Positions 51,701 through 58,754 are shown, counted from the first letter of the stretch. The stretch is DNA of 64,000 bases from Podarcis raffonei (GCF_027172205.1 NC_070615.1:44066501-44130500), one strand, 5' to 3'. Numbers and translations: made by a program. The notes: generated by a model from the letters alone, not told the origin.

Positions 51701-54669
51701 GTCGTCTTAACTCTTCAGGTTCTTGGAGACCGGGGGCCGGGAGCTTGTTGTAGCAGGAGGGAAAGTCACCCATGACTCTTCCCCAACCTGACTCATCTCT
51801 TTCTCTCAGCTTCCTTCCTCTTCTGCTTCTGCCTCTGATTCTGGACTGCTCTCTGCCACAGAGTCTCCCTGCTCACAAAGCCCTGTTACTTCTTCAGCTT
51901 CCGACACCTCCTCTTCCCAGTCTTCTCCCTCTGACCGCTCTTCATTGTCCCACCACCCCTCCTCTGACTCTGAGCCTTCTTCCCTTGAGGGTTCACCAGT
52001 TGGTTCCTCCCACCGTTCCTCCGCATCCAACCAGTCCAGAACAACTGAGCAGCGTTCTAACCTGGAATTGATGCTGTTGCAGAAAGAACACAGTTTTTCC
52101 TCTTTGGCACAGGTTTGCAGGCATCTCAATAGCAGAGAATCTGCCTTGCATCCAAGTTCAGTCCCTCACATCTCCTGGCAGGGCTTTCCACCTGGAAAAA
52201 TAGGGGGTCTGCTGCCAATCAGTGTAGACAATACTGAACTAGATGGACCCTGCATTGTATCCCAATATTAGGCTGCTGAGAAGCTGGGTGCAACGCAGAA
52301 GCTGTGCCTTTTGGTGGAAGAGCTTGGGGGCCTGGAGAAGATCGAAGCCCTCCAGACTCACGAGAACACCTTTGTCTACCGAGCTGCCCTGGGCCTCATT
52401 GAGAAATATTTTCCCGACAATGTAAGTAGCTGCTGGCATTGGTCTCCCTGCACATTTTGGAAGGTCCAGCATCTGAGCAGAGAGAGTTGAGGGCACTGCA
52501 GCTGGGTAATTCCTGCCTCCGCCCTAAAGATTTTATTTACTTAATGGAAACATAGCAAAGCCCAAAAATAACCTTACACAAAAGGAAGGGGAGAAATTAG
52601 TGAAAACTAGAGATATCAGAAGGTGGAGCTGTGGGTTAAACCACAGAACCTAGGACTTGCCGATCAGAAGGTTGGCGGTTCGAATTCCCGCGATGGGGTG
52701 AGCTCCCGTTGCTCGGTCCCTGCTCCTGCCAACCTAGCAGTTCGAAAGCACGTCAGAGTGCAAGTAGATAAATAGGTACCACTCCGGTGGGAAGGTAAAC
52801 GGCATTTCTGTGCGCTGCTCTGGTTCGCCAGAAGCGGCTTAGTCATGCTGGCCACACGACCCGGAGGTTGTAGGCCGGCTCCCTCGGCCAATAAAGCGAG
52901 ATGAGCGTCGCAACCCCAGAGTCGGTCACGACTGGACCTAATGGTCAGGGGCCCCTTTACCTTTACCTAGAGATATCAGAATTCCGTAATCGAATTCCCT
53001 TCCATCCTAGGCATGTCATAATGCAGTGAATCGGGAACAATTGGGCAGTGGGCATTTTTATGCTGCTTTCCCCCAATGAAATGCAACAACAACAACAATA
53101 ATAAAATTTTATTTGTACCCCGCCCTGCCTGGCCAGAGCCGGGCTCAGGGCAGCTAACATCATAAAGCCTTGTCTTTACATGCCAATCTGGCTGGGGTAG
53201 TACAAGAGGTTGCCAGTGCAGAGAAAAAAGTGAGCCTTGCTTTTCATAATGCAACATTTTCTCTCCCTCCTACTGTTAGAGTCTGTCACCAAGAACTTAA
53301 CACAAACCAGGCTTGCAGCTCCATAGCAGAACTCGGTCACAGAACTTCTTTTCGTTCCAAATGCAGACATACACACATTTCCCTGTAGGCTCTATAAAAA
53401 AGTTCCCCAGTTCACAGGACAGCAAGATTTCAAGGAGCCCCCTTGAAGCTAAGTTTGAAGAATGGTTCCCACCCACGAGAGAAGGCGTTGGCCTCCTCAC
53501 CGCCCTGCCCTGAGAAAATACAGATATCGCAAGCCAAAGTCCACCTCTTGCTTCAAAACAATTGTTTAAATGTGTGCACTGGAGACAGCCAGCCAGTGAC
53601 AAGCGGCACAATTCATTGGCTAAGATTTCTTCAGTTGGGTGACGTCAGGGGGAAGGGGTTGCAGGGCAACAGGAGAGCATCTGCTTGGCCTGTAGAAGGT
53701 TTTTCTGGGTTCAGTTCCAAATGGCATCTCCAGGTAGGACTAGGAAAGATACCTTGCCTGCAATCTTGGATAAATGCTGCCGGCCAGTGTTGACAGAACT
53801 AAAGTACCGTATCTTTTGCTCTATAGGACGCACTTTTCCCCCTCCAAAAATTAAGGGGAAATGTGTGTGCGTCCTATGGAGCGAATGCAGGCTCCATGGC
53901 TTCAGCGAAAGCAACGCGAACCCTCCGAAGCGCAGAGGGAGTGCTCCCTCCACGCTCCGGAGGCTTCGCGCTGCTTTCGCTGAAGCCTGGAGAGCTAGAG
54001 GCACCGACCTCTCGTACCGACCCCTCTCGCTCTCCAGGCTTCAGGGATAGCTGCCTGAAGCCTTTGGAGTGCAGCGGGAGCTTGCGCTGTGCTCCGCAGG
54101 CTTCAGGTTCCTTTTGCTGAAGCCGGGAGCGCAAGACTCTCCTGGCTTCAGCAGAGAGGGAGAGCTGCGCAGCGCCCCTTCAGCGAAGCAGGAGGAGAAA
54201 TTGAAGGGCTCCATTTCTCCTGCCGCTTCGCTGAAGGGGCGCTGAGCAGAGAGGGGGAGATTTTTTTTTCTTGTTCTCCCCCTCTAAAACAAGGGGCGTC
54301 CTTGGTCGGGTGCGTCCTATAGAGCGAAAAATACAATAGGTGGATCAGAGTTTTGACTATCTGAGGCAGCGTAAGACAGCATTCCAGCAAACTACAGAAT
54401 AGTTCTCTCTTCTCCCCGATTCCTGGGCAGTGTATTTCTGTGAAGACTGCTAGAGAGTTATTGGGATTCTTGGAATGGGGGACTTGGCAGTTGCAGAATC
54501 TATTGCAGGTTTGAAGAGGCCATGCAGTTCAATGATTGTCCCCTCTTCTCTTTCTCCTCCACCTCCACCTCTTCATCATCAGCAAGCTGAAAACTCGGTT
54601 TCAGAAACAGGAGAAGGAACAGCCCCTTCACCTTTCTTGACTGACATGCAAGACTGCTTTAAATTCTGA
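38309..54669 (+). CDS. KPNA7: Importin subunit alpha, KPNA7 type, complete coding sequence
   Basis: Nuclear import adaptor: binds classical NLS cargo through its ARM groove and importin-beta through the N-terminal IBB domain. Ten coding exons: 38309-38374, 38780-38905, 41778-41863, 43680-43948, 45524-45606, 46545-46808, 48590-48823, 51208-51390, 52272-52421, 54583-54669. They total 1548 nt, 515 codons plus stop, all with GT/AG. The IBB spans about residues 1-60 (basic MRRQR and LKRRNI). The ARM array carries the NLS-binding W...N pairs ([45 protein letters not shown]). The length matches human KPNA7 (516). [18 protein letters not shown] and [11 protein letters not shown] favour KPNA7 over KPNA2, as does its head-to-head neighbour MYH16. 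In mammals and fish KPNA7 is mainly maternal/oocyte-expressed. No frame disruption is seen; a subtype error within the importin-alpha1 subfamily is the main risk. Confidence 0.92.
38780..38905 (+). CDS. KPNA7: KPNA7 coding exon 2: IBB core (residues 23-64)
   Basis: Encodes [19 protein letters not shown] and [13 protein letters not shown]..., the arginine/lysine-rich helix that binds importin-beta and can mimic an NLS. Acceptor TTTCTAG, donor GTATGC. Confidence 0.92.
38927..39285 (-). mobile_element. CR1 LINE, 3' end
   Basis: AGAATCATGGAATTGTAGAG, GGGTCATCTAGTCCAACCCC, then the reverse of the CR1 C terminus (LTVRAV-type codons). Starts about 20 bp after the KPNA7 exon 2 donor. Confidence 0.9.
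39300..39395. mobile_element. hAT-like foldback repeat
   Basis: ACTCAAACTCCCATCAGCCT and GATGATGGGAGTCGTAGTCC as inverted arms. Confidence 0.5.
39504..39869 (+). mobile_element. Sauria SINE, second subfamily, with target duplication
   Basis: Full length from GGGACGCAGATGGCGCTGTG to ACCTTTACCTTT. Flanked on both sides by TAGAGACCCACTA (13 bp, identical), so a fairly young insertion. Confidence 0.95.
39925..39990 (-). mobile_element. L2 3'-tail scrap
   Basis: ATAATTTTATTATTTATACC then CTGCCCATCTGGCTGGGTTT. Confidence 0.55.
40146..40526 (-). mobile_element. Sauria SINE, third subfamily
   Basis: Tail AAAGGTAAAGGACCTCTGGA, with GGTTAAGTCCAGTCAAAGGC and GCATTTGTCCGCAGACAGCT diagnostic for this subfamily; head ends CAGCGCCACTTGCATCC. 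Also at 44520 and 47203. Confidence 0.9.
40910..41162 (+). mobile_element. Sauria SINE, 5'-truncated
   Basis: Starts inside the element at CAGCTCCTGCCAACCTAGCA and runs to the (ACCTTT)n tail. Confidence 0.88.
41366..41622 (+). mobile_element. tRNA-derived CORE/MIR-type SINE
   Basis: GCCAGTGTGGTGTAGTGGTT (A box), ACCGGGTTCGCATCTCTGCT (B box), a core GGGTGACCTTGGGCTAGTCT and a tail TATCAAATCCAAACTCTTCT then CTT repeats. Well preserved, about 257 bp. Confidence 0.85.
41778..41863 (+). CDS. KPNA7: KPNA7 coding exon 3 (residues 65-93)
   Basis: Encodes [19 protein letters not shown]... ATMSI(R), the first ARM helices. Acceptor AACCCAG, donor GTATGT. It is 86 nt with a split codon. Confidence 0.9.
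41920..42003. mobile_element. hAT-like foldback repeat
   Basis: TGGGACTACACCTCCCAGCC and GCATGATGGGAGTTGTGGTC as inverted arms. Confidence 0.5.
42275..43150 (+). mobile_element. CR1 LINE, 3' part, split by a SINE
   Basis: CR1 sequence in order: AAGATGGGGGACACCTGACT, ATGAGTCAACGGTGTGATGC, then after the SINE GTACTGCTCTATTCTGCCTT and TGTGTCCAGTTCTGGGAGCC. Older than the SINE inside it. Confidence 0.88.
42501..42855 (-). mobile_element. Sauria SINE inserted in CR1
   Basis: Full length, AAAGGTAAAAGGACCCCTGA to GCGCCACCCGTGTCCC. AGAAGTCATA repeats on both sides as the target duplication. Confidence 0.93.
43680..43948 (+). CDS. KPNA7: KPNA7 coding exon 4: major NLS groove (residues 93-183)
   Basis: Encodes [19 protein letters not shown]... 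with [19 protein letters not shown] and [12 protein letters not shown], i.e. ARM repeats 1-3 carrying the major NLS-binding site. Acceptor TTCACAG, donor GTAAGT. Confidence 0.93.
44285..44510 (-). mobile_element. LINE 3' fragment, split by SINEs (left part)
   Basis: TTTGATTTGTATACCGCAGG, then A-rich sequence and GAATGTCCCATAAG. Its likely continuation is at 45200-45370 beyond two SINEs. Confidence 0.45.
44520..44708 (-). mobile_element. Sauria SINE, third subfamily, internally deleted
   Basis: GGATGGTTAAGCCCAGTCAA joins GTTTGTCCACAGGGACTGAG, skipping the middle of the element; head ends CCCAGGAGGCTCAGTGG. Confidence 0.82.
44728..45086 (-). mobile_element. Sauria SINE, full length with target duplication
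   Basis: AAAGGTAAAGGGCAAAGCGA to CAGCGCCACCCGCGTC. Flanked by TGTTGAATGGTATA (14 bp, identical copies). Confidence 0.94.
45200..45370 (-). mobile_element. LINE 3' fragment (right part)
   Basis: AGAAACGTTTTCACCCTAAC and GAGCCTCCCTGGGGAGAACA; the minus strand encodes [20 protein letters not shown]. The same family as 24985-25230. Confidence 0.55.
45524..45606 (+). CDS. KPNA7: KPNA7 coding exon 5 (residues 183-210)
   Basis: Encodes (G)[19 protein letters not shown]... TPCTP. It is 83 nt. Acceptor TACGTAG, donor GTATGT. A GATA-repeat block starts about 25 bp into the next intron. Confidence 0.9.
45633..45762. repeat. (GATA)n tetranucleotide array
   Basis: About 30 GATA/GATG/GACA units in the intron after KPNA7 exon 5. 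Length and interruptions suggest a variable locus. Confidence 0.95.
46088..46335 (+). mobile_element. hAT-type non-autonomous element with 8-bp target duplication
   Basis: CAGAGGTCAGCAAACTTTTT to GTTTGGCTACCCATG. Flanks GTTTAACC and GATTAACC, one mismatch. The opposite orientation to 31177 and 58503. Confidence 0.85.
46545..46808 (+). CDS. KPNA7: KPNA7 coding exon 6: ARM 4-5 (residues 211-298)
   Basis: Encodes [19 protein letters not shown]... and [14 protein letters not shown]... to DLPVL. It is 264 nt. Acceptor TTTCCAG, donor GTAAGT. A reverse-oriented SINE tail begins immediately after the donor hexamer. Confidence 0.93.
46813..47573 (-). mobile_element. Sauria SINE (third subfamily) interrupted by another SINE
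   Basis: The 3' tail (46813-46850) lies directly after the KPNA7 exon 6 donor; the body is 47203-47573, ending CGCCACCCGCGT. Rejoins at AAAGGACCCCTGGA, which is present on both sides of the inner SINE. Confidence 0.9.
46851..47202 (+). mobile_element. Sauria SINE nested in a SINE
   Basis: GGAAGCGGATGGTGCTGTGG to GGGTCCCTTTACCTTTTT. Target duplication AAAGGACCCCTGGA comes from the host SINE, so this copy is the younger. Confidence 0.92.
47845..47980. mobile_element. hAT-like foldback repeat
   Basis: CAGTGTTTCTGAAGCTTGGG and AAGTTGAGAAACGCTG as ends, with ACTCCCATCATCCCTAGCTA and GATGATGGGAGTTGTAGTCC arms inside. Confidence 0.7.
48075..48385 (-). mobile_element. L1-type 3' sequence
   Basis: T-rich run TTTTTATATACATTTTTATT, CAAGGAT-like A/T sequence and ACTTCTTGCAGTCC, resembling reversed L1 3'UTR. 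Flanked by GGGTGAATTTTTTA on both sides (48074 and 48385), a likely target duplication. Confidence 0.55.
48590..48823 (+). CDS. KPNA7: KPNA7 coding exon 7: ARM 6-7, minor NLS site (residues 299-376)
   Basis: Encodes [19 protein letters not shown], then [19 protein letters not shown] to VELLEK. It is 234 nt and very close to KPNA7. Acceptor TGTTTCAG, donor GTAATG. Confidence 0.93.
48991..49629 (-). mobile_element. CAGTGGTACC MITE, interrupted by another MITE
   Basis: CAGTGGTACCTCAGGTTACG and, after the inner element, GTTGTAACCCGAGGTATCAC. It holds the CCGTATTTTT element at 49192-49605. Confidence 0.85.
49192..49605. mobile_element. CCGTATTTTT-family MITE nested in a MITE
   Basis: CCGTATTTTTCGCTCCATAA to TTATGGAGCGAAAAATACGG, 22 bp or more of perfect terminal inverted repeat, TA on both sides. 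Non-coding, 414 bp. Confidence 0.92.
50370..50555 (-). mobile_element. CR1 LINE, 3' end
   Basis: ATAGAATCATGGAACTGTAG, AGGGTCATCCAGTCCAACCC, then reversed CR1 3' sequence to ATGGTTCCACTGTCGAACAG. Confidence 0.88.
50568..50705. mobile_element. hAT-like foldback repeat
   Basis: CACCGTTTCTCAAACTTAGG and CCAAGTTTGGGGAAACACTG with ACTACAACTCCCATCATCCC arms. Confidence 0.7.
50897..51138 (+). mobile_element. TA-flanked CAGTGGTACC MITE
   Basis: CAGTGGTACCTCAGGTTAAG to AACCCGAGGTACCACTG, TA on both sides, about 70 bp upstream of KPNA7 exon 8. Contains a doubled GTCTGTAACCTGAAGC unit. Confidence 0.9.
51208..51390 (+). CDS. KPNA7: KPNA7 coding exon 8: ARM 8-9 (residues 377-437)
   Basis: Encodes [19 protein letters not shown]... 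to DSISSFFL. It is 183 nt. Acceptor CAACAG, donor GTAAGT. Confidence 0.92.
51470..52043 (-). repeat. LTR-like fossil, copy 3 (best preserved)
   Basis: TGTCTGGAGCAGGTCAGC at the left end and CCAGTCCAGAACA at the right, with AATAAA on the minus strand and an acidic open stretch. Flanks ACAGA and ACTGA may be a worn target duplication. Probably a solo LTR; lies in the intron after KPNA7 exon 8. Confidence 0.5.
52125..52262 (+). mobile_element. Old tRNA-derived SINE
   Basis: AGAATCTGCCTTGCATCCAA, CCAATCAGTGTAGACAATAC and TGAACTAGATGGACC, the forward form of 63190-63345. It ends about 10 bp before KPNA7 exon 9, so it overlaps that exon's branch-point/pyrimidine region. Confidence 0.6.
52272..52421 (+). 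CDS. KPNA7: KPNA7 coding exon 9: ARM 10, CAS-binding region (residues 438-487)
   Basis: Encodes [19 protein letters not shown] and [13 protein letters not shown]... to EKYFPDN. This is the C-terminal ARM region bound by the export factor CSE1L in the family. Acceptor ATATTAG, donor GTAAGT. A SINE lies just upstream. Confidence 0.91.
52621..52966 (+). mobile_element. Sauria SINE with target duplication
   Basis: GGTGGAGCTGTGGGTTAAAC to CCTTTACC, missing a few bases of the head. CTAGAGATATCAGAA (15 bp) is present intact on both sides. Confidence 0.95.
53090..53170 (-). mobile_element. LINE 3' tail, third family
   Basis: AACAATAATAAAATTTTATT, CCCCGCCCTGCCTGGCCAGA and GGGCTCAGGGCAGCTAACAT, as at 56314-56370 and, reversed, 36365-36405. 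Confidence 0.6.
53807..54336. mobile_element. CCGTATTTTT-family MITE, GC-rich copy
   Basis: CCGTATCTTTTGCTCTATAG to CCTATAGAGCGAAAAATACAA, TA on both sides. The core is built of inverted or repeated CTTCAGCGAAGC- and CTGAAGCCTGGAGAGC-like units. Lies in the last KPNA7 intron. Confidence 0.8.
54583..54669 (+). CDS. KPNA7: KPNA7 terminal coding exon (residues 488-515 and stop)
   Basis: After a pyrimidine-rich tract and CATCATCAG, the frame encodes [19 protein letters not shown]... MQDCFKF and stops at 54667-54669. Importin-alpha proteins have a short flexible C terminus, and the KPNA2 terminus also ends in an aromatic pair (FNF). Phase fits exon 9. Confidence 0.82.
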   Translation, partial: QAENSVSETGEGTAPSPFLTDMQDCFKF

Positions 54670-54774
54670 CTGGGAGACCCAGCCCACAACACACTTTCTT
54701 GACTTGGTGAAAGGCACCACGTTTGACTCGGCTATTTAAAAGCACCACCAGGGGAACGGGGTTCATTTGTAATG

Positions 54775-54817
54775 AATAAATACTGCTTTTGTAATGAATG
54801 AATAATGTCAAAATAAA
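54775..54817 (+). promoter_or_regulatory. KPNA7: Polyadenylation signals of KPNA7
   Basis: Two AATAAA hexamers lie about 105 and 145 bp after the KPNA7 stop (54775-54780 and 54812-54817), the spacing expected for a short 3'UTR. Which is used is unknown. Confidence 0.6.
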
Positions 54818-55947
54818 TCCTGCATTTGTACAAATCTGCATCTCAAGCCAGCTCTTTCAGGGAGAGTAGTCTTAGAATTGCCTGCTATATTTTTAATTGC
54901 AAAAAAAAGTCAAAACAAAAACCGGAATTGTTGTACCAGGTCAGCAGAGCACTCTAATTCACTTTAATTGTGCAAAACTAAATTTCTGGTCTGCGCTTGA
55001 ACCTCTCCTGCAAAATATTGACATTCTCCAGGTTGCACATCTTTCCCCTGTGCAACAGGCAGAAAACAGATCTCCACATCCCATCTCTCAACCTCTTCCT
55101 CAAAGCTTGTTGGTTTCCTGCAAAACACCTACTTACGCAAGAGACGAGTGGGCAAACCACTTGTGAAAGATGTGTCACTTGTTCAACAGTTCTCATTTCT
55201 GCTGTAGCAAGAATCCCAAAACAACAAGTATCAGGCTTCTGTCGAATGTTTTTTCCACACGCGCAATATGTTTTCACAATATTCAGTATACAGAAAAAAG
55301 GGGGGGAAACCATGCACAATGAGAACGCAACACAGAGCAGAGATGCTGAAGCTAACAAAATACAGGACAGTCACCATGTTATCATTGTGGCCTGATATTC
55401 TGAGGGAACTGGGCGATTGATTATGTTGTGATTTATCCATAGAAGAAATAGGAACGCACCAAACTGCCAAAAAAAAGTTAGCGTGCTTGCTTTGTCTTCT
55501 GGCTACCTTTAATTTAGGTGAATGTGTTTCTAACAGGGCTGCCTGCCAAACCTTTGCATATCAGAATTCTATTATTAATAGCGATAATAATTTGTTAGCT
55601 GCTTTATTTTGCAGACAAAAAACAAATAAGGGTGCTTAAATGAAATGCATTCCAAAATTTTGCAACCTTATTTTAAAAGTAACTTCAGTGAACTGGTTAG
55701 CCGACCTTTGTGCTTTAAGAAGAGGCAGACCCAAAGGAGCATAGGCTTGCAGAAATAGATTCCCAGCTCACACTGGGTGTTTACTATCATTAGCAACAAA
55801 CCAGACCCTGCGGGGAATAGCTGAGTTTCGCTTTACAACATCACGGGACAGGCTGCTCTTTGAGGGTGTTTCCCAGGCCTGAGGATGCAACTGAAGCTAC
55901 CTGTGGCCGTCTTACCAGTGTCCTGGCCATCCCTCCTGCAAGAAGTA

Positions 55948-56145
55948 CAGTGGTACCTCGGGTTAAGTACTTAACTCGTTCTGGAGGTCCATTCTTAACC
56001 TGAAGCACCACTTTAGCTAATGGGGCCTCCTGCTGCCGCCGCACGATTTCCATTCTCATTCTGAAGCAAGGTTTTTAACCCGAGGTACTATTTCTGGGTT
56101 AGTGGAGTCTGTAACCTGAAGCATCTATAACCCGAGGTACCACTG
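55948..56145 (+). mobile_element. TA-flanked CAGTGGTACC MITE, slightly deleted
   Basis: CAGTGGTACCTCGGGTTAAG to AACCCGAGGTACCACTG, TA on both sides, about 198 bp with an internal gap. The right flank is shared with 29389-29484. Confidence 0.9.
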
Positions 56146-56245
56146 TATGCATATTATGCATTGATCTCTCTTTTCGGTCTCTCCTCACTGCACTTGACAT
56201 GAGCCACCCATTGCCTGAATCTGCTTTCACTCTGGCTTCCTTCTG
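56146..56245. repeat. Segment shared in reverse with 29389-29484
   Basis: TGCATATTATGCATTGATCT, CTCACTGCACTTGACATGAG and CCTGAATCTGCTTTCACTCT. Similarity stops near CTTCCTTCT. Confidence 0.7.
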
Positions 56246-56264
56246 GCTGATCTCTCTGAGAACA

Positions 56265-56266
<2 letters not shown>

Positions 56267-56313
<47 letters not shown>

Positions 56314-56400
56314 TTTATTTATATCCCACCCTCCCTGGCCAGAACGAGGCTCAGGGCAGCTAACATCAAAATATATAACACATTAAGACATAAAATTCAG
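56267..56400 (-). mobile_element. LINE 3' tail with (AAT)n, third family
   Basis: About 15 AAT units, then ATATCCCACCCTCCCTGGCC and GGCTCAGGGCAGCTAACATC. Confidence 0.7.
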
Positions 56401-56433
56401 CAATCATCTGAAATACAGCTTAAAATTGGATTA

Positions 56434-56659
56434 CAGTGGTACCTCGGGTTACGGACGCTTCAGGTTACAGACTCTGCTAACCCAGAAATAGTACCTCGGG
56501 TTAAGAATTTTGCTTCAGGATGAGGACAGAAATTGTGCTCCACCGGTGCAGCTGCAGCAGGAGGCCCCATTAGCTAAAGTGGTGCTTCAGGTAAAGAACA
56601 GTTTCAGGTTAAGAACGGACCCCCAGAACGAATTAAGTTCTTAACCCGAGGTACCACTG
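56434..56659 (-). mobile_element. TA-flanked CAGTGGTACC MITE
   Basis: CAGTGGTACCTCGGGTTACG to AACCCGAGGTACCACTG, TA on both sides. Confidence 0.9.
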
Positions 56660-57641
56660 TAAAATTAAAATAAAATCAGATGGCTACCAGCAAATTATAA
56701 CTAACTATAGGGGTTGGGAACCTTAAGTACTCACCAGGATAGTGGACTAGATGGGCCATAGGCCTTGTCTTATATTCTTTTTGGCCTCTTTGGGCTTTGC
56801 CCACAACCTCCTCAAAAAAAATTCACAAGCACTTGAGGGGTTGTATGCCAAGGTGTGCCCTACAGGTGGTGGCAAAATCTGGTTTGGGCCAAATGTTAAT
56901 GGAAACCGATCCAAGTCACACATTCCAAAACAATATATGAACCAAAACGCAACTATCCTTCAAAATCTGGACTTACCCCAAGTTTGTGATGCAATTCTCT
57001 GGCCAAATGATGTGTGCACAAAAGTGTGTGTTAGAGGAAAATGTGTGTGTAAATGCATATATTCATGAATTCTACATACAAAATTGCATTACATTAGGGT
57101 TATGCTTAACAAAAACATGCCTCTTAGACAAAATTGCATACCAAAAATGTGTATATTAGGATAAATTCACTCTAAAATGCTGGCAAATGTTCAAGAGCAC
57201 TTTTTTAAAAAATGCAATCTGGTGGGGAAATATGCAGAACTGAATTTACGATGGGAAAAATGAGAAAGAGATTGACAGGCTGACTCATCCCTTGTCATCC
57301 TGACCATATTCCTGGTTCTGGGTTTACTATTCCAACCCATGGCTAATAGCCAAGTAGGGTGAAGGGAGCCAGTGAAGAAAATCAGCTGAATGTGGCAAGC
57401 AAGCTTCTTCCCAGACCAGATGATGTATAATGCCTCTCCTTTGTGAAATGGGAAGTTTGAGGAAACTCTGGTCTTGCAATTGTGGTCAACGCACGGAAAC
57501 CTGAATTCTCACCTCCTGTGCAAAGAAGGGCTTGCAAAAACTCCACTCCTAGTCCTTTTGCAGGACTGCATCGTGAAATTATTTAGCCACTTTACGCTTG
57601 CAGCCATATCATGCATTTAAAGCATTCCCTTACCAAGTGAA

Positions 57642-57992
57642 GGGACGCGGGTGGCGCTGTGGGTTAAACCACAGAGCCTAGGACTTGCCGATCAGAAGGT
57701 TGGCGGTTTGAATCCCCGCGATGGGGTGAGCTCCCGTTGCTCGGTCCCTGCTCCTGCCAACCTAGCAGTTCGAAAGCACATCAAAGTGCAAGTAGATAAA
57801 TAGGTACCCCTCTGGCGGGAAGGTAAACGGCGTTTCCGTGCGCTGCTCTGGTTCGCCAGAAGCGGCTTAGTCATGCTGGCCACATGACCCGGAAGCCGTA
57901 CGCCGGCTCCCTTGGCCAATAAAGCAAGATGAGCGCCGCAACCCCAGAGTCAGTCACGACTGGACCTAATGGTCAGGGTCCTTTACCTTTAA
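57642..57992 (+). mobile_element. Sauria SINE, full length with target duplication
   Basis: GGGACGCGGGTGGCGCTGTG to CCTTTACCTTTAA. TACCAAGTGAA flanks both ends. One of the least diverged copies. Confidence 0.95.
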
Positions 57993-58356
57993 TACCAAGT
58001 GAACAGTCATGGCTTCCATTCAAAATCCTGGGAATTATACCTTGTTCAGGGTGCTGGGAATTGTAGCTCTACGAAGGAGTCTCAGCACCCTACACTAGGA
58101 TTCGCAGGACTCTTTGGAGGAACTCATTACTGTTGAATGATTTAAGAGGGCTTCACATGTGTGATGTGGATGTGATTGTGGGGTAGGGAGAGGGGGGAAA
58201 TCCCATTCAGTTTGCATTTGAAGGCAAACCCACCAGATTTGCACCACCTGTAATGCAAAAACTGAAACACAGCGATCCTTCAAAATTCACCCTAATGTGA
58301 ATTTTGCTAACCCATTTTCCAGCCAATAAGTATGTACAAAAATGCATGCGCTAGAG

Positions 58357-58494
58357 CAGCGGTTCTCAACCTGTGGGTCCCCAGATGTTGTTGGACTACA
58401 ACTCACATCAACCCTGAGCTCTGGCCTTGCTAGCTAGGGGTGATGGGAGTTGTAGTCCAACAACATCTGGGGACCCACAGGTTACGAAAGGCTG
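58357..58494. mobile_element. SPIN-like hAT foldback element
   Basis: Ends CAGCGGTTCTCAACCTGTGG and AGGTTACGAAAGGCTG, with the ACTACAACTC...TGTAGTCC arms inside. Flanks CGCTAGAG (58349-58356) and TGCTAGAG (58495-58502). The left end resembles the SPIN hAT terminus as I recall it. Confidence 0.75.
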
Positions 58495-58502
58495 TGCTAG
58501 AG

Positions 58503-58754
58503 CATGGGTAGGCAAACGAAGTCCCAGGGGCTGGATCCAGCCCAACCACCTTCTAAATCCAGCCTGTTGTCGGTCTGGGAATCAGTGTGTTTTTACATGA
58601 GTAGAATGTGTCCTTTTATTTAAAATGCATCTCTGGGTTATTTGTGGGGCATAGGAATTTGTTCATTCCTCCCCCCAAAAAATATAGTCTGGCCCCCTAC
58701 AAGGTCTGAGGGACAGTGGACCTGCCCCCTGCTGAAAAAGTTTGCTGACCCCTG
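58503..58754 (-). mobile_element. hAT-type non-autonomous element with 8-bp target duplication
   Basis: CATGGGTAGGCAAACGAAGT to AAGTTTGCTGACCCCTG. Exact 8-bp duplication TGCTAGAG at 58495-58502 and 58755-58762. Confidence 0.92.

Noticed and set aside
38309-54669. Identification as KPNA2
   Set aside because: ARM 4-7 wording ([30 protein letters not shown]) and the neighbour gene favour KPNA7, though the last residues look KPNA2-like.
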